Assembly (NCBI GenBank): GCA_027559495.1
Contig: JAMXSV010000005.1
Coordinates: 963,993-1,027,992 of the forward strand
Reading direction: 5' to 3'
DNA length: 64,000 bases
Origin: Aurifilum marmelostoma
Taxonomy: Eukaryota; Ascomycota; Sordariomycetes; Diaporthales; Cryphonectriaceae
Each line of letters opens with the position of its first letter. Position 1 is the first letter of the stretch. The notes under the pieces are model-generated. The model was not told the DNA's origin. It did not search any database and worked only from the letters and a program-made list of their open reading frames with translations. Shown here piece after piece: positions 29,960 to 43,177 of the stretch. The position numbers and the translations under genes were made by a program.

Positions 29960-32850
29960 CGTCATATGGCTGCTTTCCCTGTATATATTTCCTGGAGAGC
30001 TTTGACTTAATCGCTGGAGAAAGAGGATTCTAACCGACAGGCACCTACGGTCATTGTCAGTGACTGGGTCAGTATTATTCACGCACGCATTGAATACAAC
30101 TAACCATGCCCAGCGCATATATGTCCGCTTCGTTGGTGCTGTCGGAGTTTTCCTGTGAGAATTTCAGGTGCCTTACCATAAAATCAGAACGAAGTCAATT
30201 AATGACAGAACAGCATGATTAATGCTTGCCTGCCATCGATGGGTACCACGACCGCCGGATGTTACGCTGAATTCGATCTCCCGGTGATCGACGATTGACC
30301 CGCAAATTCAGTGACTTGGACTGTGCCTGCATCCGAAATAAGTACATTGGGCTGCGATGATGAAAGCACGGATGTCACTAGCATCAGGTCGGTTGTACTC
30401 GAACTTTGAGGACCCACCCCTTTGATATCACCATGGACCTATAATATCATCATCTCAAAGTTATCCTTTCGCATTAGAATGGTCGACTTAGCACACTTTG
30501 TGTGCAGGTATCACAATAGCCCGTGCAAAGTTGAGTACACTAAGATGACGTATTCGGATGGGCTCACGCTTCAGCTCTACGGACTCAGTTTATAAGTCGC
30601 ACTCACCAAGGCAAGGCGGTCACAGTTTGGATTTCTGGAAACATATTCGGTAATATGTCCATTGTTCATCCATGGAGGAGACCATCGCGAGGTCTTCTCC
30701 AACGACAGAAAACCCGTAAAGAGGTAAGATGTTTTCGTGTTGATGGGATGCCCAGCAAGACAAGTCTCGAGCCGCACGATACTTCTGTTAGGCATGGTTC
30801 CATTGATATTCGAGGTCGGGGTTTCACCTTCATATCTTCTCGGTTTGGTATGCTTCCACGCACTTGAATGCGATAGGCCCCGGCCCGTGATAGAGGGATT
30901 CAACCCGCAAGACATTTACCGCTAAGGCAGTGTCAGCGACAGATACGCTGGATAATATAACGGACGGATGTAAGAACTCTGTGTAATTCTATTGGGCGCG
31001 CTTCTCGAAGTATGTAACCACATCCGTGACGGTCTGGATCTAGTTAAGGACGTGCAGGCTGTAGATAGTGACGAAGAGTATCTCACGGTATCTTTTGTAA
31101 CTACCAGCCTTGGTACCCTGAATGCAACGCCAGCTATCAATGTCGGGTGTTTAAGGGCTTCCAAGAGCACCACTCGAGATGGGGCCCCACCCGGAGTTTG
31201 ATGAGCGGTACGGATCCTAATGTGTTCAAGTAAGAATGAGCCAAACATGGGGGTGAAGAGTGAGTATTCCAGACCCACGACATCGCAAACTTGCTGAGCG
31301 GCTGGCCGGTGTTCAGGGTTCGGGACTGGCATTTGAGCATATCCCAGATGGCGTTCCCAGCTTCGTTCTCCGGGATCGTATCCACCGGCCTTGGCCAAGT
31401 TTGGCTTGTCACAACCCAGATGCCACGGAGGCTAACTTCATAAGATAAGACATATGGGGTACCCAAAGTTGTGGTTTCCTGTCAGCCGAGCAGGTATAAG
31501 CAGGCTACCCATTTCAAACGAGTACGCAAATTATTGCTTGCCAGTACGGTCTTTGGAAATAGCACCAATTAGTACCCGAACAGAAAAATATGATTGACAT
31601 ACCATGCGCAAGTCTAAAAGCATTGCTAGGCAAGGCCGCTTTTCCATTCCATTTTGAATAATTCAGGTGTCTTTAATGCCGTTTCAGAACGTGGTTGTCT
31701 GGCCTTTAGCTTTGGTCGGAAAGTCTTGCTGTCCAAATGCGAGCAGTTCTTCAGTGGGGTCTACAGTAGTCGAGGAGTTGGCTACAAATAACTGTATTCG
31801 AGGAACTCCATCCCCCGACACATGGATCTGATCCTACATACACCATTCATGTGGTCAAATGTCCATTACACACGCGGAGTCTCATGGTGCATAACTCAAC
31901 TCACATGCCACAAGTTGCCGTGTATCTGATAGTTAAGGGCCGTGAGGTCCTGGGACGTGACACAAATAGAGGAATACTCACGATATCATTCGCATGCAAA
32001 TACGCTAATCCGTCGCATATCTGGCCACACTGGTAAACTAACCAGGAGTGCAATACATCAAGGTACATTGTGAAAACTACCGATCAGTCAGTGGCGACTT
32101 ACCAGTTGGTATCGGTCTGTGGTGGGATGGCTTCCCAAATAGTTGTATATATCTGCGTATTCATGCCAGTCATAGACAGCAGCAGTTCCTCCCCCAAACG
32201 TCGCCTTTCCAATGAGCTTGACTATGTTTGGATGGTCGCATTTTCCCCCAGATGTCGAGTACTCTTCGAAATCTTCTTGAAGTGGGACACTATCAAGGGC
32301 AGAAGGCGGCGTGCGTTGTAGATTATCATACCTCACGATCTTGGTCATACTTTGGGGACTTGACCGCTATAAGTTTTACCATCACTTGAAGTCTGCCCCT
32401 GTAAATTTTAGCACAGAATGAACTCCTAACTAGGGACAGGCTATCAAGTTCAAGTACATTATTCATATTCATAACGATTCCAGAAATGGCCGATACATCC
32501 ATAATCACATTGGACCGCGGCTATCAGCGAAACCCCACCAACGGCAGACTGGAGTGGTGGTAGCTCTCACCTTCAACCAAGCGTGCTAAGATCTTGAGGT
32601 CGCTCGCCGAAACGGAGTGGCTATTAGCAAGAGGTACAGGGCTAAATGCTGGTAGCCAGCTGCTTGGTGAGCTGGGTAGTGTGTTTTGCCTCGAGGTATC
32701 CAGGGTTATCAAATCTTCCTGAAGCGCCCCGCGCTGCCATCAATGTGATAGTCCAGGATCGAGCTTTTAGGATTAAAAACGGAAGAACGACATTCGAATT
32801 GATATCCGTCTGATTTCATAGTGTTTTCGTGGTGGGAATGGGTCTATGGT
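29960..32850 (-). pseudogene. double-domain protein kinase pseudogene, copy 1
   Basis: Reading on the minus strand: an N-terminal region (near 32710), a subdomain II segment with VMVKLIAVKSPKYDQ (about 32350), HPNIVKLIG (32234-32208) and AAVYDWHEYA. The C-lobe of the first domain follows: PENEAGNAIWDML (about 31370-31335) and PEHRPAAQQV one frame over. A second kinase domain continues with a HENILPLYGFSVVGEDLAMVS block (about 30720), the catalytic-loop variant HGDIKG (30433-30418) and PNVLISDAGT, with the DFG site lost. Many small introns seem to have existed, and single-base indels and stops break every exon. The HGDIKG loop and the GNALWDLL-CW C-lobe are typical of large TKL-like kinase expansions in Agaricomycetes (from memory). 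Copy 2 is a tandem duplicate. Confidence 0.78.
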
Positions 32851-34984
32851 TTTGAATCCCGGCTGGATGGTGTAATCCCAAGACTTGGTAGCTGACTTGT
32901 CATTTGTTGGTCTCGGGTCCGTGGGGTAAGCGCCGGACCAAACTCGGACAATTTTAACCATGCCCACCAACTCCCATTACAGGCTCCAACCCGACCTTTA
33001 ACCTCAAAGGCATCGAGTTTCTTGAAGAACACGTACCCAGCAAACCAGACGATGTTTCCTCAAGCCTATGTATCCTCACCTGCCAACAGTTTCCTGGACT
33101 GTATCACACCGAAGACCGAATGAGACAGGGAGCAAAATTGAAGTAAAGCTCCACTTATACTTCTCGTTGATATATCCAATCGCTGATATATAGAATCAGT
33201 TTTCAGTCGTAGCCAACTCGAAGGTCGACTGCTTCAAATCCGACCTTGACTGCTGTGACATCTCCCAACGAGGCTACCGTGGTTATCGGTATTAGCGCGC
33301 TAATCATTTCTTGCCATTCGAGACAACTAGAAGCAGCAGTTGCAAATATTCTCTCTCGTCATGGACCAAAAAGTTACCCGAGAGAATTACACCTATCGAT
33401 CGCATGCACCATATATTGCATTACATGTTCTACTGTTCCGGACGCTCTCCCTGCCACCACGAACACCCAAACACCCTGTCGCGGCAATCACTAGTCTATT
33501 TGAGGGGACCACGTCTATAGCCCACGTGCGTTCGACCATTGGATGATATGAGGCCCACCATGACCGTAGTGGTTCCTGGCACGTAGTTGCCCGTGGTCCA
33601 CCCGAGTCTTGTACGGCCTCTACCACCTCGAACGATACTTTCGCCTGCTCCCCGCCCTCAACTGCTCTTTATGTGGGGAGGGGTATGCTGAGCCTTCTGC
33701 TGAACTGCGACCCAAGTCCGTAGTGCGACCAGACCCTCCGAGTCGGCCACAGATTCGTCGAGTTCGGCAGAAAGAAGTCATATACATGCTCTCTGTGGGT
33801 GGGCCGAAGTGGGGCAGGTGATGTCGAAGGTCCGGGTGCCCCAGAAGTGATGGATCGGGGGTCGGGGTCGAATCGCGAACTGGGTTTTTAGCACTGCGTT
33901 GAAGTGCAGGGTGCGGGAGCGCTAGCTACTCAATCAAAATCACTGATGTTCAAAGAGAGCGATCGAGAGCCCTATATAGCTCCCCGTACACCCGGTGAGC
34001 CTATTGAACCGAGTTGAATACTACAGTTCAGGTGTAAATATAAATGCAGTGTTTGAAGCGATAACTGAGCCAGTTAAACACGAGTTGAGTAGAGAAAACC
34101 GCAGTGAAGACTGACGGTCAAAAATCTATTCTTTATATACGAAAGACAGAATCTATCTCCGAGGCGTAGAACGTTCGGAGTACATGCGTGAGAAAGAGGA
34201 ACAATAGACGATAGGCGAAACTCGGAGAGATAACAGCAAGCACGCAATGAATGCGTGATGTATACGGGGTTCTGGAAGCAACGTCCATGCTGCGACGTCG
34301 CATTCAATACTCCCCTAATACTCTCCTTGTGCTTGTTTCTTCGTCTATTTGCCATTTCTGTTAGCTGTCCTGATGATTGTTCGATCTTTGTTGGGTTCAG
34401 CTGTCACATTCTTTGCTTATACTCGCGGGAGGTCCAAGAGATCCAAACCTCATATTGTATAGCATTTAGGTAAGTGACAGGGATCCAGTGCTGGTTTCGG
34501 ACCAAGTGACTTTCAGAATTAAGCTGACAGCCCTGTCACCTATGCTTCATACCCTCCTTTGGCTTCCTGGGTTTTCGAAAAATCGGTCAGCTTGCAACAC
34601 CACATCACTCTGGCACTGGCCCAACCAGTGTACAAAAATGACTCATTCCATTCGTGGGCTGTCATGGCATGCCAAACGCAGTAAAATCACCTACAGACAA
34701 CGTGCACTCTCGGACTAACCAATCGACAGATGATATCAATGCTTGGCTCCCACTTGCACAATCTCTTGAGCTATTTGTTCCATGAATATCAGAGTAGCCT
34801 GGTGATTAAGTTACTCAACATACTCGTTCATACACCTCGCCAGAGGTTGGCCGCTCTCCGTGTTTCCTGCTAGCGAGTGGGTCTGCAGTTCGATAATTGT
34901 TTACACCAGTGGCATCCATCGGTAGCATGAATGGCCCGAGGTGGACGTGCACCATTGATGACTTCCTGTACTACTGAAATAGAT
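32851..34984. other. spacer between kinase copies 1 and 2, no gene recognised
   Basis: This is outside the duplicated block. A minus-strand fragment near 33240-33270 (GDVTAVKVGFEAVDL) has a VAVK-like core and may be a scrap of another kinase, but it is too short to call. No transposon ends, RNA gene or long frame were seen. Confidence 0.4.
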
Positions 34985-37900
34985 TCATGTCATCTGTGGC
35001 TGCCTCCACACTATATATTTCCTGGAGAGCTTGGACTTAATCGCCGGAAAGTGAAGAATATTTCTAACCGATGGAGACCTACAGTCATTGTCTGTAGCAA
35101 CTGGGTGAATATCATTCCCACACCCATTCAATGGGACTCACCATGCCCAGTGCATATACGTCTGCTTCTTTGGTGCTGTCAGACTTGCCTTGGAGAAATT
35201 TCCGGCTGCCATAAAATCAGAAACCAAGGCAATGCGCTGACTATAACAACATCGATTAATACTTTCCTGCTATCGATGATGCCACGACCACTGGATGTTA
35301 TGCTGAATTCGATTTCTCGATGGTCGACGATTGACACACTAAGTCGGTAACTTGGACTGTGCCTGCATCCGAAATAAGTACATTGGGCTGCAATGAAAAC
35401 ACAGATGTCACTAGAAATACAGGTCACCTGAAGGCTTGACTTAGCCCGAAGCTTGAAGGCCCACGCCTTTGATATCGCCATGGACCTATAATATCATGAT
35501 TCCTAAGTTATATTTTCCCATTGGTCTGGTCTACTTACTTACATTTTGTGTATGAAGATAAGCGTAGCCTGCGCCAGTTGGGCACACTATGGTGATGTAT
35601 TTGGACAGGCTCACTCTGCAGCTCTACGGTTTATGAGTCAGACTCACCAAGGCAAGACGGTCGCAGCTTGGATTTCTGGAAACATAGTCTGTAATATGTC
35701 CATTGCTCATCAAGGAGAGACCATCGCGAGATCTTCTCCGACAACAGAAAACCCGTACAGTGGTAATATATGTTCGTGTTGGTAGGGATGCAACAACACA
35801 GCTCTCGAGCCGCACGCTACTGGTGTTAGGCATGGTTCCCACATTGATATTATTTGAGTGAGGTTGAGGTTGTACCTTGATCTCTTATATGGCGTGGTAT
35901 GCTTTACGCACTTGAATGCCACAGGCACGTGATAGAGGGATTCAACTCGGAAGACATTTGCTAAGGCAGTGTCAGCGACAGATACGCTGGCTACAATCAC
36001 GGATGGATGTAAGAACTCTGTGTAATTCATCAGGTCACGCGTCTCGAAGTGTGTAACCACATCCGTGACAGTCTGGTTCTAATTGAGGATGCGCAGGCTG
36101 CAGATAGTGACGAATAACTCACGGTATCTTCTCTAACCACCAGCCTTGGTACCCCGAATGCAATGCCAACTGTAAATTCCGGGTGTTTATGGGCGTCTGA
36201 GGCACGTGGTTGAGATGGTATCCCACCTGGAGTTTGATATACGGTATGTATCTAATGTGTTCAACTAAGAATGAGTCAAAGATAGGTGTGAAGAGAGTAT
36301 TTTGACTCACAATATGGCAAACTTGCTGGGCAGATGGGCGATGTTCAGGGCTGAAGGACCAGCATTGGCAGAGTACATCCCGGGATGGCGTTCCCGGCTT
36401 CGTTCTCCGATCCTATCCGTCGGTCTCGCCGAAAGTTCTCCTAGCCGCAAACAAGGATACCGTGGAGTTTATTTTCAAAAAAAATGATCATGTCGAGTAT
36501 CCGAAGTAAGAGCTGCCTGTCAGCAGAGCGGGTATAAGCTGGATACTCATTTCAAACCAGTACATGAATTGTGGCTTGCCAGATGGTCTTTGGAATACCG
36601 TCAGTCAGCACCCAGACAGTCAAACGTAACTGACATACCACACCAAGTACAAAAACATCCCCAGCCAATGTACATCTTGATTCGGTTTTCAGGTATTCAG
36701 GTGCCTTTGATGCCGTTTCAGAACTTGTTTGTGTGGCCAGTAGTTTTCATCAGAAAGGCTTACCCCCAAATTGCCACCCCCAGGCCCTCACGGGGTCCCG
36801 GGTAGTCGAAGATGCGGTTACAGATAGTTGTATTCGAGGAACTCCATCCCCCGACACAAGGATCTCATCCTACATACAGCATTCAGGTGGTCATATGTCC
36901 ATTACATGCGTGGAGTCTCATGGTGTATAACTCAACTCACCAGCCACAAGTTGCCGTATCTGATATTTATGCGTCGTGGGTCATGGGACGTGACACAAAC
37001 TAAGGAATATCACATTATAGCTGTTTGCATGCAGATACGCTAATCCGTCGCATATCTGGCCACACTGGTCACCCGACCAGAGGATGTCAATGCATCAAAG
37101 GTACATTGTGAAAACTACCGATCAGTCAGTGGCGACTTACCAGTTGGTATCGGTCTGTGGTGGGATGGCTTCCCCAAATAGTTGTATATATCTGCGTATT
37201 CATGCCAGTCATAGACTGCAGCAGTTTCTCCCCGAGACGTCGCCGTTCCGATGAGCTTGAGCTATGTTTGGATGGTCGCATTTGACCCAGATGCCGAGTA
37301 CTCTTCCGAAATCTCTGTGACGTGGAACACTATCAAGGGCAAAAGGCAGGGTGTGTTGTAGATTATCGTACACTCCACGACTATGATGATACTTTGTGGA
37401 ATTTTGATTGCTTTATGGCTTTACCATCGCGAAGTCTGCCATTGTAAATATTATGCCAGGAGCAGCCTCTCGAATTGGGACACGGAATCAAGGGCAAGTA
37501 TATTAGTGATGTCCATAACGTTCCAGCAATTGTTGATGGCTAACTATACAGTATTCACATCGAACAGCGTCTGTCGGTGAAACCCCCATAACAAACTTGC
37601 CGTTTCGTAGCTTCCCACCTTCAACCAAGCGTGCTGGGCAGATCTTGGTCGCCGTAACGTGGTGGCTATATGAACAGGGAGACACAGGGCTAAATGCTGG
37701 TAACCAAAAATGCGTGGTGAGCAGGGTGATGTATTTGCCTTGAGGTATCCAGAGCTATAAAATGCTCCTGGAGCGGCGCGCGCGCTGCCATCAGTGCGAT
37801 AATCCAGGATCGAGTCGGCATAGGATTAAACGGCAAAAATGGCAACTGTATTGGTAGCTGACGGATTTTGGAGTGTTTTTTCGCGGTGAGAATGGATCTA
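34985..37900 (-). pseudogene. double-domain protein kinase pseudogene, copy 2
   Basis: It is collinear with copy 1 over about 2.9 kb in the same orientation, mostly at roughly 80 percent identity by eye. First domain: HPNIA near 37280 with a one-base insertion, followed by AAVYDWHEYA. Second domain: VPVAFKCVKH with the ATP lysine codon at 35913-35911, HILPLYGFSVVGEDLAMVSP (about 35760-35720), SNGHITDYVSRNPSCDRLAL, HGDIKG (35481-35466) and PNVLISDAGTVQVTD, then the frame is lost exactly at DFG as in copy 1. CCTTGATGAGC after the hinge lacks one G relative to the expected PWM reading. It cannot encode a full kinase. Confidence 0.78.
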
Positions 37901-38949
37901 CCGTTGTGGTGCAATCTCGCGACTCTGGCGCCCACTTAGCTTGTGGGTTTTTCGGCTCAGGTCGGTGCCCGCAAGCGCCTGACTTGGATCAAGAAAATCC
38001 CACCACCATCACTCCTCAGCAGGCGCCCTCCGTCCATAATCTGATCCGGGCTTGTGTCCCAGACTCAGACTGGGACTAAACCCCGCTAATCATTCATAGC
38101 CTGAATAACGCAGCTCACTATGTGTCCTTGCTTGCTGCTTCGACTACACATCCACTTCCGCGCTCCCTCCCTATCCACATGTCACTGGCACTTAGGCGCT
38201 GCATTACTCCCATTACAAGCTGTAGATGGCTTCTCATGGAACCGCTTCAGCACCAGCGTCGTGGTAAAAACATTGTCTAGGGAAGGACGGGACAAAAAAG
38301 CAGAAAGAATGTGAGCCTTTAGCAGATGATTTTCTTTATTTACTGCTGATTCGAGTACCAGCGTGAGCATATAAATTAGCACAAGCGTCTCCTATCGCAC
38401 ATGGACGAGTACGTCCTCATATTATACCCGCACGCGGCCTTTCTCATCTACCCCATTGGGATGTCGGCCAGCTGGCTGTTGTCCCCACCACGATAGGTAC
38501 GTTACTTCACATTCATAACGTAATACACCGACTCCAAGTCTGGCCATACCCGCGTTGAAGTGTATTGGGTAAGTAACCAAGATTTCTGGATTCTCACACC
38601 AGATCCTAACCTAGGTTTAAAGCTTGACCAGGTACCAAGGTAGATGGTGTATCTATGATATCTAGGTAGAATTATCATACACGCTACTTGTTTTTTGGCC
38701 TTTATAGTGCATCCGTTCGCATGTGGTTTATATTCAAATATCTTTATTAAACTTTTCACACGAATCCGAGATTGGAGCAGATAAAGCGCCGTGATTTTAG
38801 CGCCGTCAAACCCTAATCACGAAAAAAAACACCGGGATAGCCAACACAAATACAGGCAGAGTAACTTTCCCAAACTTTCACATCTCCTTCAGCTAAATTA
38901 TTATTAGAACTGAACAAAAAGTAGATGGTAAAGGTGCCGGACCAATTGC
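37901..38949. other. spacer between kinase copies 2 and 3, no gene recognised
   Basis: Balanced composition, short unrelated open frames only. Nothing supportable was seen. Confidence 0.4.
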
Positions 38950-41660
38950 CTGTAAACTTCCCCCGATGATGGCTGCCTGCTAGCACTTTGCTGCCCAACA
39001 CCGATTCATCAGCTCCCACAGTCTGTTTCCACTGTTGTCGGGCGGTAGTTGGACGGGCGAGATGGGCCCAGTTTTCCGTTTATAACATCGATCATCGCTT
39101 TTCCGGGACCATCAGTAACATTCCATGTGTGGGTGGCTGTCCTGTAAATCTCCTAAAATCAAATACCTAGCTTGGTAGATTCCGGTTGCTGGATTAGGCG
39201 GAGGTTGAACTCCACCATCACGTCGATGATGAGTGTTAGTCCTTATCCCATAAAAATGACTGTTGTGTCACGAACCATCCCAAGTGCATACACATCCCCT
39301 TCTTTCGTACTATCGGTGTTCCCCTAGTAAAATCTCTGAGCCTGCTTCTTGTCCGTTTAGACCTCATAATGGAGGCTGATTTGTCAATTATGGGTTCGCT
39401 TGCTCGCTATTTTTGGGTACCACGCGAAGTTGAAGTCGCGGAAAATCGAACCTTGTGATCCATGATGGTACGCCGAAATCGGTTATTTTGACTATACCTG
39501 AATCGGAAACAAGGACATTGGGCTGTGGAAAGAGAATGACGCTAACACTTGCAAAAACTTTTCGTACGGGGGACTCACGCCTTTGATATCGCCATGCACT
39601 CAACGGGCATATTGGTTTCATCGCGTTAACATTCTGGACGCTAGATCTTCCAACCGAAAGCCACCACATTGTGTTCGTGTAGGTACGCAATGGCCTGGAG
39701 TTGGGTACAACAGGGTGAATAAGTTGGGGTAGGTTAAGTATCTCGAATAGTAGGGCCTAAAAAAAATGCCTGCGGACTCACTAACGCAACGTGATTGCAA
39801 CCTGGCTGGTTACAACGTACTCGGTGACACATCCGTTGCTCATCCAAGGAGAGACCAGCGGCAAGATCACCCCGACAACGGCAAAACCAAGGACAGGCAG
39901 GATATTTTCTGTGTTTGTTGGAGGACCAACAAGATTGCCCCGCGCGCGCTACTTTTGATAATCCTGGATCCAACTGGAAAATGACGATAAACAACCGCAC
40001 CTTGAGCTTCTTAGTCTGGAGTAACGTGCTTCACGCACTTTACTGCTATGTAATCTTGATTTGGTAGGTTGGACTGTACACATTTGCTACTCGGGTGTCA
40101 GCGAATGGTGTCGTCGCGGTGATATTTGCTGACTTCAACAAAGCCGTATAGTCTGTGAGACCCCGCTTCGTGAAGTATGTGACGAGGTCTTGTATGCGCT
40201 ATAAGCGAGATTTCAGACTAGAAGAGTATGAATGCTTGAGAACTCACTGTGGCTTCGGTGACTACGAGTCGAAGGGCTACCACATCCGCGAATTACGCGT
40301 TAGCCCCTGAGGGTGTGGCTTGAACGTTGCCTCACCTGGCATTTTAAAGAGTGTACATAGCTGGAGATTGAATTTTTTGTTTGGTTAAGTAATTTAGCTA
40401 TTTCTGGAATTTGTTAGAGACGTGGTTTGAGCACTCACCCTGTCTCGAGATCTGCACGTCCTGCTTGCTTGGGCGGTCTTCTCTGGATCAAACGACCAGC
40501 AGCTGCATAAGAGATCCCAGAGCGCGTTCCCAGCATATGTTTCCGGCATCACGTGTCCCTTGGTCTTGGTGGAGACGCCTCGATTCATAATCTTGACCAC
40601 CACCTGTGTATCCCTCTGTGCTCTTTATACGGAATGGCCATAGTTACCGTTTCCTTACCAGCGAGTGCATACATCAATTTACCGTGCTTATTGGGAACTG
40701 TGCAAAATTTACTAGCACAAGATTGTCTTCCCAGAGTGTAAGAGAAGGATCAAATAATGGCAATGCGCAAGTGACATACCATACCAGAAGTGCATACACG
40801 TCGCTCGCAAATGTTCCTTCTGGGTCCGCTAGCCGGTAACTCAGGTGCCTGTAAGTGCGTTTTCAGTAATACGTCAGAGTCACAATCTCAGCATGCGGAA
40901 GAGACTCACCGCCCAGCGTACTACTTATACCTGGGAACCTTCCCATCTACCGCATCGTCTTCCCAGACTTGGCACAGATGCGAGGTAAGGATAGGCAGTA
41001 TCCGGGCCACTCCGTCGCTTGAGACCAGAATGTTGGTCTAAACGTAATCTTGAAGTAAATGCATGCTGCAAGCCGATGTTGAGACACTCTCCGCAGCGTA
41101 TAACTTACACCTTTCAGGCTGTTGTGTAATCTAACAACTAGTATGTCAGAAGCGAATATAAGCAGAAACGAGGGGATCCTGACAATTCCATTATCGTGTA
41201 AATAAAGCGCTGCTCATTGCGCATATCTGGGTGCTCTAACATGTAGACAGAGCAAAGCAAGACAAGACTAAACGTTTCACGAATGGTTTTGGAACCGAAT
41301 TACCTAGGCTCACCATCTGGTAGCGAAACATCTACATCAGCATGCCGTTTCAGGTATTCTATTACGCACTCCGTATTCGAGCCATCCATACACTGCAGCG
41401 ATGCGCGTTTGAAGAAATGCCCCTCCAATTAACTGAACCACATTCGGGTGGTGCGTTTCGCCCAGATGCCCAAGCATTCTCTGAATTTTCTGGAGGGGCA
41501 AATGCGATTATTTGATAAACAGTGCTACAAGAAAATGTAAATTCACTCGCCTGTTGCGTGTTTGAATCTTCCTCCTCAAAGCCGTGGTGAGGTCTCCCAA
41601 CTTTGACTGCTACTATTGCGCCATCACGAAGTCGGCACTGATAAATGTCGTGCAGGATCC
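38950..41660 (-). pseudogene. double-domain protein kinase pseudogene, copy 3 (more diverged paralogue)
   Basis: Minus strand, first domain: LRDGAIVAVKVGRP with VAVK at 41613-41602, HPNVVQLIGGAF (41450-41415), AAVYGWLEYG, and the C-lobe MPETYAGNALWDLLCSCWSF with FDPEK after it (about 40540-40470). Second domain: HGDIKG (39596-39579) followed by a GTGAGT donor; then PNVLVSDSGIVKITDFG with DFG at 39480-39472 intact; then a C-lobe PDNSGNRLWELMNRCWAAK (about 39040-38980) ended by a TAG. Both active-site motifs of domain 2 survive, so this copy is better preserved than copies 1 and 2. Frame changes and stops between motifs still argue against function. It was not part of the recent duplication but has the same architecture. 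Confidence 0.75.
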
Positions 41661-43177
41661 GCCAATATCCACCGGATGAGTGGCCAAAGGGTCTTGAAAT
41701 CGAGTGCGGTAGTGATGCTCCATATGAAGGGCTGCGAGGCGATGAAGCCTACAAGACGATTATACCAAGCTGAACGGGTCGTCAATCAAAGCGGCATCCC
41801 AACAGCTCTCTTACTTTAGGCAACGAGGCAACTTCTTTTGGCCGCGATGAACGCGCACCAACGCGACGAGGCAAGAATGATGGTGACTGGCCTGGGTCGA
41901 TTGGGAAAGAAGACCGTGGTTCTGTACATTTGTCTTGCGGCCCATTTGTTTCTCAGCTTTATCAGGCTCCTATGGAGCGCTTTCGTGTCTCCTGTGAGGC
42001 GCCCAGCCGGCAAACGGGCGCCCTATTTCGCCAGGGTCAAACATGAGCAAAGCTGCTCTCAGATTCTTGGGCACATATGCATCTATACAGCCATGAATGT
42101 TTCAACGAGAGTATCTAAACATAATGACCTAATTCTCTTTGATCCATGCTTTGAATTACTTTCATTTATTTACATTGGCCAGCCTTCTAGCAATCCGGCG
42201 GTGCGATGAGCACCCGATTGTTGCGCGATTGTTTAATATTTGAGCAATTGCCGCATATTGTGACGACACGTATGACAAGCAGGCTCCCATCTGGTGCATA
42301 CATAACTGCATGTGCCGCCTCGCGATCAATCGAAGCTATACTTCGACCGGGGAAGCACTCAACTCATTTATTCAAGTACCTACGACAGGTGAAGAGGCTA
42401 GCAACAGGAGAGGCAACCACAGACGCAAGCGAGGCATAGAGCGACTTCAAGTCGGGGGAGAGGGGATGAGGAGCCGGAGGGTAACAGGCTGGGGAAGAGG
42501 GTGGGAAGGGAGAGAGGGGATATCCGAGACCGCAATGGGCGCCTACATAGGGGGAACCCCAAAAGGTTTTATTTTTATATACACAATGGCTGTTGCTTGG
42601 CTATGCTCCTCAAAAACATAGCGTGGAGGGCGTGGACGGCGGGGGGGCATATGCTCGTCCGTCGGGCTTTGGAGGGGCCAGCACAGATTAGATACGGGAT
42701 AGACATGTCTTACATACCAGTCGGTGAAAGACAATAAACAAACTAAGAAATGTGCTGGCTGACTAACAGCTGTGTGGAGTTCGCCGAGGCTTGTTCTGGT
42801 TGAGTAAAAGGTGCTTGAATTCACTAACTTTGGCTTTTAATCGAAAAACCTTGATGCCTATGACCTAGTCAAACCAGTGTTGATTCCATGGTAGTGCTGG
42901 GTTTATGCACCCTCTTTTTCGTTCCAACACACCATGCTTCCACCACTTTTTCCGGGAATCAATGGGCGGTTCAGACCCAGAGTTATTCAAAAAGCACGAG
43001 CTCCGGTTACATCCTTCACTCCAATGCGACATGCCTAATACTCGTGTGCAGCATTCATTTCGTCATTATTATACAACTTAAAAGATAAAATAAAAATCAT
43101 GAAGAACTGCAAAACAGGCTACAGAACTGAAAGAGCAACTACAGGTTTGATTGAAGTAATCGTTATAATAAAAATTC
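41661..43177. other. region without recognised genes
   Basis: Short frames only. A G-rich, purine-rich stretch lies at about 42440-42660. It probably includes the upstream region of kinase copy 3 and the downstream region of the phosphate transporter. Confidence 0.4.

Noticed and set aside
42444..42660. G-rich purine tract as a regulatory or structural element
   Set aside because: No repeated unit or conserved context could be shown; simple purine richness is not enough.
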